Assembly (NCBI GenBank): GCA_964536965.1
Contig: CAZIAL010000016.1
Location: 1 to 64,000 of the forward strand
Source: JACMQW01 sp964536965
GTDB lineage: Bacteria > Bdellovibrionota > UBA1018
Direction: 5' to 3'
Length of the DNA: 64,000 bases
In this document: one piece after another, positions 8,789 to 16,657 of the stretch
How positions within the stretch are numbered: position 1 is the stretch's first letter
Layout: the number at the start of each line of letters is the position of its first letter
Notes under the pieces: generated by a model
The model's database searches: none
What the model was told of the DNA's origin: nothing
The model's input: the letters and a program-made list of their open reading frames with translations, nothing else
Made by a program: the position numbers and the translations under genes

Positions 8789-8861
8789 GAAGGACTCTCT
8801 CCCCTCGTGGAGGCCTCGCCAAGGCCTTAGGAAAACGAGGAGAGAGGGTCCTTCTGCTTTT
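8789..8861 (+). terminator. Rho-independent terminator of flagellin
   Basis: A long imperfect inverted repeat pairs 8789-8807 with 8836-8854 (17 of 19 plus one wobble) and is followed by TGCTTTT at 8855-8861. It isolates flagellin from the downstream trmB. Confidence 0.8.
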
Positions 8862-8875
8862 CCGGGCCATCTGCT

Positions 8876-9640
8876 ATGACGGTCGCCATCATGCCCGCCC
8901 GCCCCGTCTCCGCCGATCCCCGACTGCCGCTGAACCATCCGGACTACCGGTACGGGAAAGCGAAGAACCCCTACTCCGCCAAGCTCGGAGAATTCCCGGA
9001 CCTCGCTTTCTCCGACCACGCGACCGAGGAACACGCGGGTCGCTGGCGCGAAAAATTCGCCGCCACGGGGGAACTCTCCGCAAAGGGCCCGCCTGCCGAA
9101 CTACATGTCGAGATTGGCTGCAATACCGGGCACGTCACGCGCGCCTGGGCCGGGCGCCACCCGGAACGGCTCTACATCGGGATCGACTGGAAATTTAAGA
9201 TCATCTACCGCGGCGCCGAGAAAGCCTCCGAGAAGGGGTTGAAAAACCTGCTCTTCTTTCGCGGCAACGTGGAGCGGATCCGCTATATGTTCGGCGAAGG
9301 CGAAGTCGACTTTCTTTACCTTTATTTTCCCGATCCCTGGCCGAAGAAGTCGCAGTGGAAAAACCGATTCATCAAGGAATCGACCCTCCGGGAAGCCGCC
9401 CGCGTCGTCCGCAAAGGCGGGATCTTCCATATCAAGACCGATCACGACGGCTATTTCGAATGGATGCGCGAAGCGTTCGCGAAGGTGGGCGACGTCTGGG
9501 CCGTGGAGAAAGAAAGCTTCGATCTCCATGCGGGCCATCCGGAGCCGACGAAGCTCGAGATTCCGGAGGTGACTCTTTTCGAAAAACTTTTCGTGAAAGA
9601 CGGCATCAAAATTAAGAGCGCGCACCTCCGCCGCCTGTAA
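8876..9640 (+). CDS. trmB: tRNA (guanine-N7)-methyltransferase
   Basis: Contains the TrmB SAM-binding block Glu-Ile-Gly-Cys-Asn-Thr-Gly-His and the hallmark Phe-Pro-Asp-Pro-Trp-Pro-Lys-Lys motif, followed by an Asn-Arg-Phe-Ile helix. TrmB makes m7G46 in the tRNA variable loop using S-adenosylmethionine. Length (254) is slightly above the family norm because of an N-terminal extension of about 70 residues. The ATG at 8876 lacks a clear ribosome-binding site, and the in-frame ATG at 8891 is an equal candidate. Confidence 0.93.
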   Translation: MTVAIMPARPVSADPRLPLNHPDYRYGKAKNPYSAKLGEFPDLAFSDHATEEHAGRWREKFAATGELSAKGPPAELHVEIGCNTGHVTRAWAGRHPERLYIGIDWKFKIIYRGAEKASEKGLKNLLFFRGNVERIRYMFGEGEVDFLYLYFPDPWPKKSQWKNRFIKESTLREAARVVRKGGIFHIKTDHDGYFEWMREAFAKVGDVWAVEKESFDLHAGHPEPTKLEIPEVTLFEKLFVKDGIKIKSAHLRRL

Positions 9641-9698
9641 CTTCGCGCCCCGCCCGTCCGTAACCTGGAAGAACCCTCCGATCCCGAAAGGATTTTCC

Positions 9699-10322
9699 AT
9701 GCTTCGCCCCCTCCTCTCCGCTACCCTGCTCGTTTCCGTATCGCTGGCGCACGCCGTTACGCCCCCGACGGCGCCGGCGAGCCTTTACGACTTCTCCGTA
9801 AAGCGAATCAACTCGCCGGGCAAAGACCGCGAAACGATCTCCCTCAGCGCCTATCGCGGGAAAGTCCTCCTCGTGGTGAACACCGCGAGCGAATGTGGAT
9901 ACACGAGCCAGTACAAAGGCCTCCAGACGATCGCGACGAAGTACCGCCCCGAAGGCTTCGAAGTTCTCGGATTCCCGTCGAATGATTACGGCGCCCAGGA
10001 ACCCGGCACCAACGCCGAGATCAAGAACTTCTGCGAACGCCAGTTCAAGGTCGATTTTCCGCTCTTCGAGAAAGCCCCGGTCAGCGGCAATCGGATCCAA
10101 CCCGTCTATGCCTACCTCACGGAAAACGCGCCGAAGAAGGGCGCCGTAGGCTGGAACTTCGAAAAATTCCTGATCGATCGCGACGGCAAAATCATCGGTC
10201 GCTACAAGTCGGGAGTGACGCCGGAAAGCGATGAGCTCACCGGCGCGATCCGGGCGGCGCTCGCCGCCAAACCCGTTGCTGCCGCGACGTCCCCCGCCCC
10301 GCTGAAGCCGGCGAAGAAATAA
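9699..10322 (+). CDS. Exported glutathione-peroxidase-family protein
   Basis: A signal peptide of about 19 residues leads into the thioredoxin-like GPx fold. The peroxidatic Cys66 sits in Asn-Thr-Ala-Ser-Glu-Cys-Gly-Tyr-Thr, and Trp152-Asn153 are present. The usual Asn-Gln of the third motif reads Asn95-Asp96, so the catalytic Gln is replaced by Asp. Another Cys (112) could act as a resolving residue for a thioredoxin-type partner. Family members reduce hydroperoxides; periplasmic peroxide defence is likely. AAAGGA precedes the ATG at good spacing. The Ala/Pro/Lys-rich C-terminal tail is low complexity. Confidence 0.88.
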   Translation: MLRPLLSATLLVSVSLAHAVTPPTAPASLYDFSVKRINSPGKDRETISLSAYRGKVLLVVNTASECGYTSQYKGLQTIATKYRPEGFEVLGFPSNDYGAQEPGTNAEIKNFCERQFKVDFPLFEKAPVSGNRIQPVYAYLTENAPKKGAVGWNFEKFLIDRDGKIIGRYKSGVTPESDELTGAIRAALAAKPVAAATSPAPLKPAKK

Positions 10323-10377
10323 ATTCCGCCCCGTTCCTCGCTTTTCAGCCTTACGAAAAGGGTCTAAACCCAAGGCT

Positions 10378-11463
10378 ATGTTCTCCACCGCTCGCGATCT
10401 CTTCAGTCCGCGCACCTCCGTTCGCATCTGGCTCGTCATCATCTGCGTGATGCTCGTCACGATGGTCTCGATCGGCGGAATCACGCGGCTGACCGGCTCC
10501 GGGCTTTCCATCACGGATTGGAAACCGATCATGGGCGCGATTCCGCCGCTGAATGATGCGGACTGGGAAGTCGCGTTCGAAAAATATCGCCAGATTCCGC
10601 AGTACCGTCTCGTGAACGAAGGCATGCCGCTCTCCGAGTTTAAGTTTATTTTCTTTTGGGAGTGGTTTCATCGGCTGCTCGGACGCCTGATCGGTATCGT
10701 CGTCCTCCTGCCCGGCGCCTTCTTCTTCGTGCGGGGTCACCTCGGCCGACCGCTCGCAAAGGCGGTATGCATCGGATTCCTGCTCGGAGGACTCCAGGGA
10801 GCGCTGGGATGGTTCATGGTGATGTCGGGTCTGACCGAACGGGTATCCGTCAGCCACTACCGTCTGGCCGCTCATTTCGGGCTCGCGCTCGTCATTCTCG
10901 CTTACTTCGTCTCGCTCACGCGCGCGGTCTTCACGGGCGACCGCGCACTCGCCGAAGATCAGGTTGCCGCGGCGGATTGGTTACGACCGAAATTTCGCTG
11001 GCTCGTCGCGCTTTTCGCGATCCAAATCGTCTATGGCGCCTTCGTCGCCGGCATGAAGGCAGGCTTCGCGTTCAACACCTTTCCCCTCATGGCGGGACAC
11101 TTCGCACCGCCGAACCTCTGGGAACTCACTCCCGTGCTCGCGAATCTGGTCGACAATCCCGCGACCGTGCAGTGGATCCATCGTCAGCTCGGGTGGATCG
11201 CCTTTCTCGCCGCGAACGGAATCTGGATCGGCCTGCTCCTGCGCAGGACCCCGCGCGGGAGCGTCCGCCGCTGGACGACGGGCCTCGCCCACATGACGCT
11301 GGTCCAGTTTCTGCTCGGGGTCGCCACGCTCGTTTACGGCGTACCTCTCGGACTCGGCGTGGCCCATCAGGCAGGGGCCGCGATGATCGTCGTGATTCTG
11401 TCCCTGCTCGGCCAAACCCTGCGGACGACTCCGACCGCATCCGGCATTAACGCATCGCACTGA
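10378..11463 (+). CDS. ctaA: Heme A synthase (COX15/CtaA family)
   Basis: About eight membrane segments and the family motif Gly-Gly-Ile-Thr-Arg-Leu-Thr-Gly-Ser-Gly-Leu-Ser near residues 40-51. Four histidines suited to bind heme occur in Trp-Phe-His-Arg, Ala-Ala-His-Phe-Gly, Trp-Ile-His-Arg-Gln and Val-Ala-His-Gln. The enzyme oxidises the C8 methyl of heme O to make heme A for aa3-type cytochrome oxidases, so the organism should have such an oxidase. The N-terminal pair of segments flanks a periplasmic loop typical of the type 2 (COX15-like) branch. A very short gene follows on the same strand. Confidence 0.95.
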   Translation: MFSTARDLFSPRTSVRIWLVIICVMLVTMVSIGGITRLTGSGLSITDWKPIMGAIPPLNDADWEVAFEKYRQIPQYRLVNEGMPLSEFKFIFFWEWFHRLLGRLIGIVVLLPGAFFFVRGHLGRPLAKAVCIGFLLGGLQGALGWFMVMSGLTERVSVSHYRLAAHFGLALVILAYFVSLTRAVFTGDRALAEDQVAAADWLRPKFRWLVALFAIQIVYGAFVAGMKAGFAFNTFPLMAGHFAPPNLWELTPVLANLVDNPATVQWIHRQLGWIAFLAANGIWIGLLLRRTPRGSVRRWTTGLAHMTLVQFLLGVATLVYGVPLGLGVAHQAGAAMIVVILSLLGQTLRTTPTASGINASH

Positions 11464-11503
11464 GCTTGAAAAACCGACTTTGATCGGCGAACCTCGGAAG
11501 ACT

Positions 11504-11656
11504 ATGGATCAAGCTAAGGCCCTCCTGGACAAAGTCCTCTCGAACCAACTGACCGCGTTCTTCTTCGTTTTCTCGTGCGCCGTGGGCGCCACGGTCGGCA
11601 TCGCCGGTTCGTTCTGGGTCGCGTACCAGCTCGCCATTCTCGTCGGCGCTTACTGA
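11504..11656 (+). CDS. 50-residue membrane protein downstream of ctaA
   Basis: ATG 11504 to TGA 11654-11656, 50 codons. A GGAAG lies at 11496-11500, rather close to the ATG. An amphipathic N-terminus of about 15 residues is followed by a hydrophobic stretch (about 18-50) that can form one or two membrane segments, rich in Phe, Val, Gly and Ala, with one Cys at 25. It starts 40 bases after ctaA and is probably co-transcribed. Position and type suggest an accessory membrane peptide for heme or oxidase biogenesis, but no family is recognised. Confidence 0.5.
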   Translation: MDQAKALLDKVLSNQLTAFFFVFSCAVGATVGIAGSFWVAYQLAILVGAY

Positions 11657-11669
11657 TCGCCCTCCCGAC

Positions 11670-12959
11670 TCAGGGCATGTAGCGGAAGTTCACGAATATT
11701 TTTTGGCCCGGCTGAACCTGCACGGTTTTCGCGGGCAACGGACCGACTCCGCCGATCGGCTTCAGTTCGACGGTATAGGTTCCCGCCGGCACGACGAAGC
11801 GCGCGAGCTGGAGGTCTTTCGGAAGCAGATTCCAGGAGCGCGTATCCGCCTGATCGGAAACGTAAAGCGCAAGCTTCACGAGCGAACCTAAGCCGCTATT
11901 CCCCGTCTGGCGATCGATCGCGTTTCCGACGACTTCCTTCGCGACGACGCCCGCGAGTTTCTTCGCGAGGAGCCCCCCCCACTTTTCCTGGAGGTTCTGG
12001 ATCGCGACCGTTTCGATATCCATGAGCATTTCGGTCTTCGCGCTCTCTTTGGTTTTCGCCAAGGCGCCCTCGCCCTGCACGGAAACCTCGGCTTCCGATA
12101 CGGGATTCGGACGCGGATAAAATCGCGGGATGGAGTGGAATCCCGGCTCCGGACCTTTTCGCGGAGAAATTCCGTTCTGGAAAATGACGATGATCTCCGA
12201 GCTGATTTTGCCCGAAACGCGGCGCTTGGCCGCGGCTTTATCCTCTTCCGAAAGTTTATACTTCTTTTCGATCTTCTGGAGCTCGTCGCGATTCCCGCCA
12301 AGCTTCCAGGCCATCGCCCAGAGGTCGCGGCCGATTCCCGGAAGGTCCGGAAGCAGTCCGGCGGCGAATTTGTAATCGACGTTGGCGTCGTTCCAGTTAC
12401 GGTCGGCTTCGTACAGGATCGCCGAAAGGTAGCGGGCAAACGCGTTCTGTTTGTACTTCCGTTTCCCTTCGGTCGTCATCAGGTAGAGCTTGCGGTTCAC
12501 GCGTTTCGCTTCGACGATCGCGCTTTCGCGCTTTCCCTGAAGCGCGAAATTCATCGCGAGATAAACGCTGATCAGGACGTTTTCGAAATCCTCGCCCTTG
12601 TATTGCTTGATTTGATCGGTGGTGAGCAGCGTCCCGGCTTCGGTCGTGAGACTCGTGTAATCCTTGATTTCGGCCGCGCGGTCAGCGGCGAGAAAATACT
12701 TGGTCGACTCTTCGTACTTGCCCGCCGTATGGAGGGCGAGACCGATATCGAGGAGATAGAGCAGGCCGTCGCGCCCGTCCGTCCCTTCCTTTTCGAGACC
12801 CTGGATTAACCGCGCCGCCGCGCCGTCGTAGTCCCGGGCGCGAAAAAGCTGGTCGGACTTCGAATCCTTCATCCGAGAGCTGGAACACCCCATGCCGAGG
12901 CTCGCCGCGATCGCGACGGTCAGCATGGGGTGCCATCGTTTCGAGCGAAATCGTTTCAA
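11670..12959 (-). CDS. COG3014-like lipoprotein partner of LpoB
   Basis: A signal peptide with lipobox Leu-Gly-Met-Gly-Cys (Cys25, counted from the TTG at 12959) precedes helical TPR-like repeats (about 35-230) and a beta-rich C-terminal part. This matches the uncharacterised COG3014 lipoproteins often encoded beside LpoB. The TTG start two bases after the lpoB stop supplies the basic n-region; an in-frame ATG at 12926 would shorten it. It probably sits at the outer membrane and works with LpoB, but its activity is unknown. A run of eight G on the coding strand (11973-11980) lies inside the gene. Confidence 0.8.
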   Translation of the reverse strand: MKRFRSKRWHPMLTVAIAASLGMGCSSSRMKDSKSDQLFRARDYDGAAARLIQGLEKEGTDGRDGLLYLLDIGLALHTAGKYEESTKYFLAADRAAEIKDYTSLTTEAGTLLTTDQIKQYKGEDFENVLISVYLAMNFALQGKRESAIVEAKRVNRKLYLMTTEGKRKYKQNAFARYLSAILYEADRNWNDANVDYKFAAGLLPDLPGIGRDLWAMAWKLGGNRDELQKIEKKYKLSEEDKAAAKRRVSGKISSEIIVIFQNGISPRKGPEPGFHSIPRFYPRPNPVSEAEVSVQGEGALAKTKESAKTEMLMDIETVAIQNLQEKWGGLLAKKLAGVVAKEVVGNAIDRQTGNSGLGSLVKLALYVSDQADTRSWNLLPKDLQLARFVVPAGTYTVELKPIGGVGPLPAKTVQVQPGQKIFVNFRYMP

Positions 12960-12961
12960 GC

Positions 12962-13558
12962 TTAGAGGCCGACGCTGCGCTTACGGTATTTCTTCCGAAG
13001 CTCTTTTTCTTCCGTGCAGTCGATTTCGGAAGTCTCGAGGTTCGTCAGGTTCATCGTGAGTTTGTAGTAGATGAACTTGTCGTTGCCCACCTGCTGGATG
13101 TTCGTCGCCATCGCGCCACGCATGACGTAGTCGGCGCCGGTCTGTTTGCCGCGCTTCTTTTGCTTCTCTTTCGCGACGTTGCCGGCTTCGTTATAACGAT
13201 ACTCTTCGTCGAGCGTCTCGCGGGCCTCTTTATCCACGAACTTCACGCGACGGGTTTTAATCAGCGCGGTGCGGATCTTGTCCGTCAGCGACTGCATGTC
13301 GATATGCTCTTCGGTGTTGTTTTTCACCTGATCGACGATGACGACTGGACGTTTGTCGGCCCCGATCTCGGGACAGGCGACCACGGCCTTCACGATCGTA
13401 TCGGCCATCGACTGCATGTCGGCCTCGTTGAATTTGTCGTCGAGAAGCTCCACGCGGGTCGGGTCGTCATACTCCCCCTTCGTAAACGCCTTCGGACCGC
13501 CGCAGGCGGTGAGGAAAAAGAGCATACCGAAAACTAAAAACGCGAATCGCTGACGCAT
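12962..13558 (-). CDS. lpoB: Penicillin-binding protein activator LpoB
   Basis: A 198-residue lipoprotein (lipobox Leu-Thr-Ala-Cys, Cys19) with the LpoB fold. It includes the early Phe-Asn-Glu-Ala-Asp-Met-Gln-Ser-Met block, Val-Asp-Gln-Val-Lys-Asn-Asn-Thr, and the Gly-Ala-Asp-Tyr-Val-Met-Arg-Gly strand. LpoB reaches through peptidoglycan from the outer membrane to stimulate the bifunctional synthase PBP1B. The ATG at 13558 is chosen over upstream in-frame codons because AAGGAGA precedes it by seven bases and the signal peptide starts there. It is transcribed first in a two-gene unit. Confidence 0.9.
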   Translation of the reverse strand: MRQRFAFLVFGMLFFLTACGGPKAFTKGEYDDPTRVELLDDKFNEADMQSMADTIVKAVVACPEIGADKRPVVIVDQVKNNTEEHIDMQSLTDKIRTALIKTRRVKFVDKEARETLDEEYRYNEAGNVAKEKQKKRGKQTGADYVMRGAMATNIQQVGNDKFIYYKLTMNLTNLETSEIDCTEEKELRKKYRKRSVGL

Positions 13559-13601
13559 AGAACCATCTCCTTGGGGATCGTATGAAATCCGTAGATGACC
13601 C

Positions 13602-13630
13602 ATTAAAAGGTCCCGGCCGGAAAACAGCAA
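13602..13630 (-). promoter_or_regulatory. Candidate sigma-70 promoter of lpoB
   Basis: On the minus strand: TTGCTG (13630-13625), 17-base spacer, TTTAAT (13607-13602). The leader to the lpoB ATG at 13558 would be about 40 bases and contains AAGGAGA. The -35 match is modest, the -10 good. Confidence 0.45.
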
Positions 13631-13705
13631 TCGCAAACGAGTTCAGACGCGCCGCATAGGCACTGGAAAGACGCGGGGCCGTGTGGTCTGGTGAAGGTCC
13701 GATCC

Positions 13706-14575
13706 ATGAATATTTCGGCCCTCCCCCATCTCCTCGAAAAACCGCTCCTCTTCGTCCAAGGCAAAGGCGGGGTCGGAAAGTCGACGGTCGCTCTCGCGGT
13801 CGCACGACTCCTGGCCGATCGGCACCGGACGCTCCTCGTTTCGATCGAGGACCCCCTCCGAAAACCGTTCGAAAAGGTCAAGCTCGGCCCCCAGCTCGAA
13901 TCTCTGAATAACGAATCCACCGCGGCTTTCGAAGAATATGCGGGATTGAAAATCGGCGCCCCGAATCTCGTGAAGGTTTTCCTCCGAAATCGGATCATGC
14001 GTTACCTCGCGCAAGCGACGCCGGGCATACGGGAACTCGTGCTCATCGGCAAAATCTGGTTCGAGATGAGAAATTACGACCGGATCGTGGTCGATATGCC
14101 CGCGACCGGACATGGGTTGACCATGCTCCAGTCGATTCTGAACTGGAAGTCGCTCTTCGAAGGAAGTCCGCTGGCGAAGGATGCGAACTCCATGCTCGAA
14201 ACCCTCGGCGACCCGACGAAGACGGGGCATCTGATCGTTTCCCTTCCCGAAGAAATGCCGCTCCAGGAATCCCTCGAACTGCGCGACCACCTCGTCCGAA
14301 TTTTTCCCCGGACGGAATACGCGCTCATCGCGAACCGGATCTTTCCCCGCGTCGACGAACCGGGTTACACGGACGATCATCCGTTTTCGAAGACTTCCAC
14401 CGAACATGCGGTTCGACGAACGCGACTCGAAATCACGAATCTGGAAATTTGGTCGGGCCTCCCGCGAAACGAAATCCCCTACTTTCCGCCGCCGATTTCG
14501 CACGCGTTCGAGGCCGTCGCCGCCCTCGTCGAGCAGTGCCTGCGCGGCGCGGACCTTTCCGAGGCCGCCCCGTGA
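13706..14575 (+). CDS. ArsA/Get3-like ATPase, first of a tandem pair
   Basis: Deviant Walker A Gly-Lys-Gly-Gly-Val-Gly-Lys-Ser-Thr near residue 20 with the signature lysine intact, and the switch region Asp-Met-Pro-Ala-Thr-Gly-His-Gly-Leu near residue 132. Family members are dimeric ATPases that energise arsenite extrusion (ArsA) or shuttle tail-anchored proteins (Get3). At about 289 residues it is short for the family. The ATG at 13706 follows GAAGG by eight bases; a GTG at 13691 in frame is less likely. Its stop overlaps the GTG start of the second ATPase, so the two are translationally coupled and may form a heterodimer. Confidence 0.85.
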   Translation: MNISALPHLLEKPLLFVQGKGGVGKSTVALAVARLLADRHRTLLVSIEDPLRKPFEKVKLGPQLESLNNESTAAFEEYAGLKIGAPNLVKVFLRNRIMRYLAQATPGIRELVLIGKIWFEMRNYDRIVVDMPATGHGLTMLQSILNWKSLFEGSPLAKDANSMLETLGDPTKTGHLIVSLPEEMPLQESLELRDHLVRIFPRTEYALIANRIFPRVDEPGYTDDHPFSKTSTEHAVRRTRLEITNLEIWSGLPRNEIPYFPPPISHAFEAVAALVEQCLRGADLSEAAP

Positions 14576-15645
14576 ACGCGTCGTCCTCCGCTCCATCCAT
14601 CTTTCGTTCGCTCGCCACTCGACGAGTTCTGATCACCTGCGGAACCGGTGGGGTCGGCAAAACCACCGTGAGCGCGAGCCTCGCGGTCCGCGCGGCGCTC
14701 GAGGGGAAACGAGTCCTCGTCATCACGATCGATCCGGCGAAACGACTCGCGACCTCCCTGGGTCTCGAGAAACTCGGGCATGAGCCGACCGATCTGACCG
14801 AGGCGCTCGCGCGCGCGGCGGGGAAAGCCGTTTCCGGAAAGCTCCATGCGCTGATGCCGCGCTCCCGGGAGAGTTTCGAACGACTGATCCGTTCGCTGAC
14901 GACGAAAGAAGAGGCCGTACAGCGCATCTTTCGAAATCCGATCCTCCGGACTTTCTCCGAGGACTTCTCCGGGACGAACGAATACCTCGCGCTCGAGGAA
15001 CTCGTTCACTTCCACGGCCGCAAGGACTTCGATCTCGTTATTCTCGACACCCCGCCGAGTCGGAACACTCTCTCTTTTCTCGAGGCTCCGCAGCTCCTGG
15101 CGCGGTTCTTCGAAGAGAAAATGATTCGGTTTCTGATCATGCCCGCCAATAAGGCGCTCGCGTTCGGCGCGCGCAAGGTCTTCGGAATCCTCGAGCGGCT
15201 GACGGGCTCGGGCTTCATGAACCAGCTCTTCGATTTCGGCGAGGCGCTTTTCGAAGTGCAGGAGAATTTCCTGGCCAAGCTCCACGGAATCCACCGCCTC
15301 CTCCAGTCGGACGACGTCGGATTTCTTCTCGTCGCCGCCCCGACGCCCGAGAGCGCGCCCGAAATCGCCCATTTTCTCGGGCAGATCCATGCGCGCGGAT
15401 TCCATTTCGACGGCGTCCTGCTGAATCGTTCGCTGGGACATCTGGAAACCGCGGGCGACGGACCCGCCACGCAGCTGATTCGCGCGCTCCAGGCGCGGGA
15501 GAAGGACGCCTACGCGAAACTTCGCGGCACCACCGATGCTTCCGAACTTTTTTACATCCAACTACCCGAGCTTTCTCGGGACGTCCATGGCCTGGAGGAC
15601 CTCTACCATGTATCGACTCTATTCGATCGCCATCCTGGCAATTAG
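14572..15645 (+). CDS. ArsA/Get3-like ATPase, second of a tandem pair
   Basis: 357 residues from the GTG at 14572, which overlaps the preceding stop codon. The frame is open further upstream, but that part runs through the first ATPase gene. Walker A reads Gly-Thr-Gly-Gly-Val-Gly-Lys-Thr-Thr: the signature lysine at the second position is Thr, while the phosphate-binding lysine is kept. Switch I/II-like stretches Ile-Asp-Pro-Ala and Asp-Thr-Pro-Pro-Ser-Arg-Asn-Thr are present. No arsenite-type metal Cys cluster is visible. The 3' end overlaps the next gene by 38 bases. Confidence 0.85.
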   Translation: MNASSSAPSIFRSLATRRVLITCGTGGVGKTTVSASLAVRAALEGKRVLVITIDPAKRLATSLGLEKLGHEPTDLTEALARAAGKAVSGKLHALMPRSRESFERLIRSLTTKEEAVQRIFRNPILRTFSEDFSGTNEYLALEELVHFHGRKDFDLVILDTPPSRNTLSFLEAPQLLARFFEEKMIRFLIMPANKALAFGARKVFGILERLTGSGFMNQLFDFGEALFEVQENFLAKLHGIHRLLQSDDVGFLLVAAPTPESAPEIAHFLGQIHARGFHFDGVLLNRSLGHLETAGDGPATQLIRALQAREKDAYAKLRGTTDASELFYIQLPELSRDVHGLEDLYHVSTLFDRHPGN

Positions 15646-16657
15646 CACGCAGGCACTCGCCGCTCCGATGGCTTCGCCTCTCCCCTCGCCGGAGCCCACT
15701 CCGGCGCCTTCGGCGGCGGCCACCCTGGAATCGGGCAAACGCCTAGTGGACCAAGTCTCAGCCGAGGAAAAAGCGAAAGCCGAAGCGCTCTGGAGCGAAG
15801 CCATGGAAAAATTCTCGGCGCGAAATTTTAAGGAGTCCGTGCATCTGCTCGGCGAATACGTCGATCGTTACCCGGGTACGCCCGAGGCGATCGACGCCAG
15901 GTATCACCTCGGCCAAAGTCACCTCTTCGCCAAAAACCCGAAGGCGGCGATCGCTCCACTCCAGGCCGTGATCGAAATTCGCGGCAAGTCCATGCTCGCG
16001 AACGAAGCGCGGACGTACCTCGGCCAGGCCTACCTCGACGACGGCCGATTCACCGAGGCGTACCTGGTTTCGGAGGAACTCCTGACCCAGGAGTCGATCG
16101 GGGCACATCTCCGGGCGAAAGCGCTCCTCCTCCGCGCCCATGCCCAGGCGGGCTTAAAACAGAATACGGAAGCCGAAAAGACGCTCGTCGCCTTCCAGGC
16201 CGTGGCCGAAACCGATCCGGAGCTCGAAAGCGAAACCGCCCATTCCTTCCTCGTATCGCTCCTCCTAAAAGCGAATCACTGCGACGCCCTTCCTTCGGCG
16301 AAGTCCCTTCCCGAGGACCAGGTGATGGACCAAGTTTCACGCAAGGGCGTCTGCATCCTCGAGATGGGCACGCTCCTCGCGCGCGCTTCGAAGAAACTCT
16401 CGTCGGAGGAACTCCTCCCCGCGGGCGACGCGCTGATCTCCTCGCTCCAATCCTACCAGGCCGCATGCGCGAACCCTCCGCTCACCGCGAAGAAAGGGAA
16501 ACGCGCGAAGGCGGAACTTGCGAAGAAACTCGCGGAAGGCTGCCGGAGCGCGGAGCGTCTGCTGGTCGAAGCGTTTCGCGAGCGAGAACCGCTGAAGTCC
16601 CTCATCCCGAAAATCCAACCGAAGACCGCATCCGTCCCCAAGGGTTCAAGCACATGA
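15608..16657 (+). CDS. Periplasmic TPR protein in the ArsA-glutathione operon
   Basis: The ATG at 15608 has GGAGG nine bases upstream and begins a clean signal peptide (cleavage about residue 19). A Pro/Ser/Ala-rich linker (about 20-40) leads to TPR-like helical repeats (about 55-210) resembling the YbgF/CpoB type. The C-terminal third is Lys/Ala-rich with four Cys. The gene begins inside the end of the second ATPase and ends on the ATG of gshA (ATGA), so it is tightly coupled. TPR proteins of this kind scaffold envelope complexes; the partner is unknown. Confidence 0.75.
   Translation: MYRLYSIAILAISTQALAAPMASPLPSPEPTPAPSAAATLESGKRLVDQVSAEEKAKAEALWSEAMEKFSARNFKESVHLLGEYVDRYPGTPEAIDARYHLGQSHLFAKNPKAAIAPLQAVIEIRGKSMLANEARTYLGQAYLDDGRFTEAYLVSEELLTQESIGAHLRAKALLLRAHAQAGLKQNTEAEKTLVAFQAVAETDPELESETAHSFLVSLLLKANHCDALPSAKSLPEDQVMDQVSRKGVCILEMGTLLARASKKLSSEELLPAGDALISSLQSYQAACANPPLTAKKGKRAKAELAKKLAEGCRSAERLLVEAFREREPLKSLIPKIQPKTASVPKGSST

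Noticed and set aside
9612..10625. 337-codon minus-strand frame over the GPx-like gene and ctaA start
   Set aside because: Antisense shadow; both plus-strand genes are well supported.
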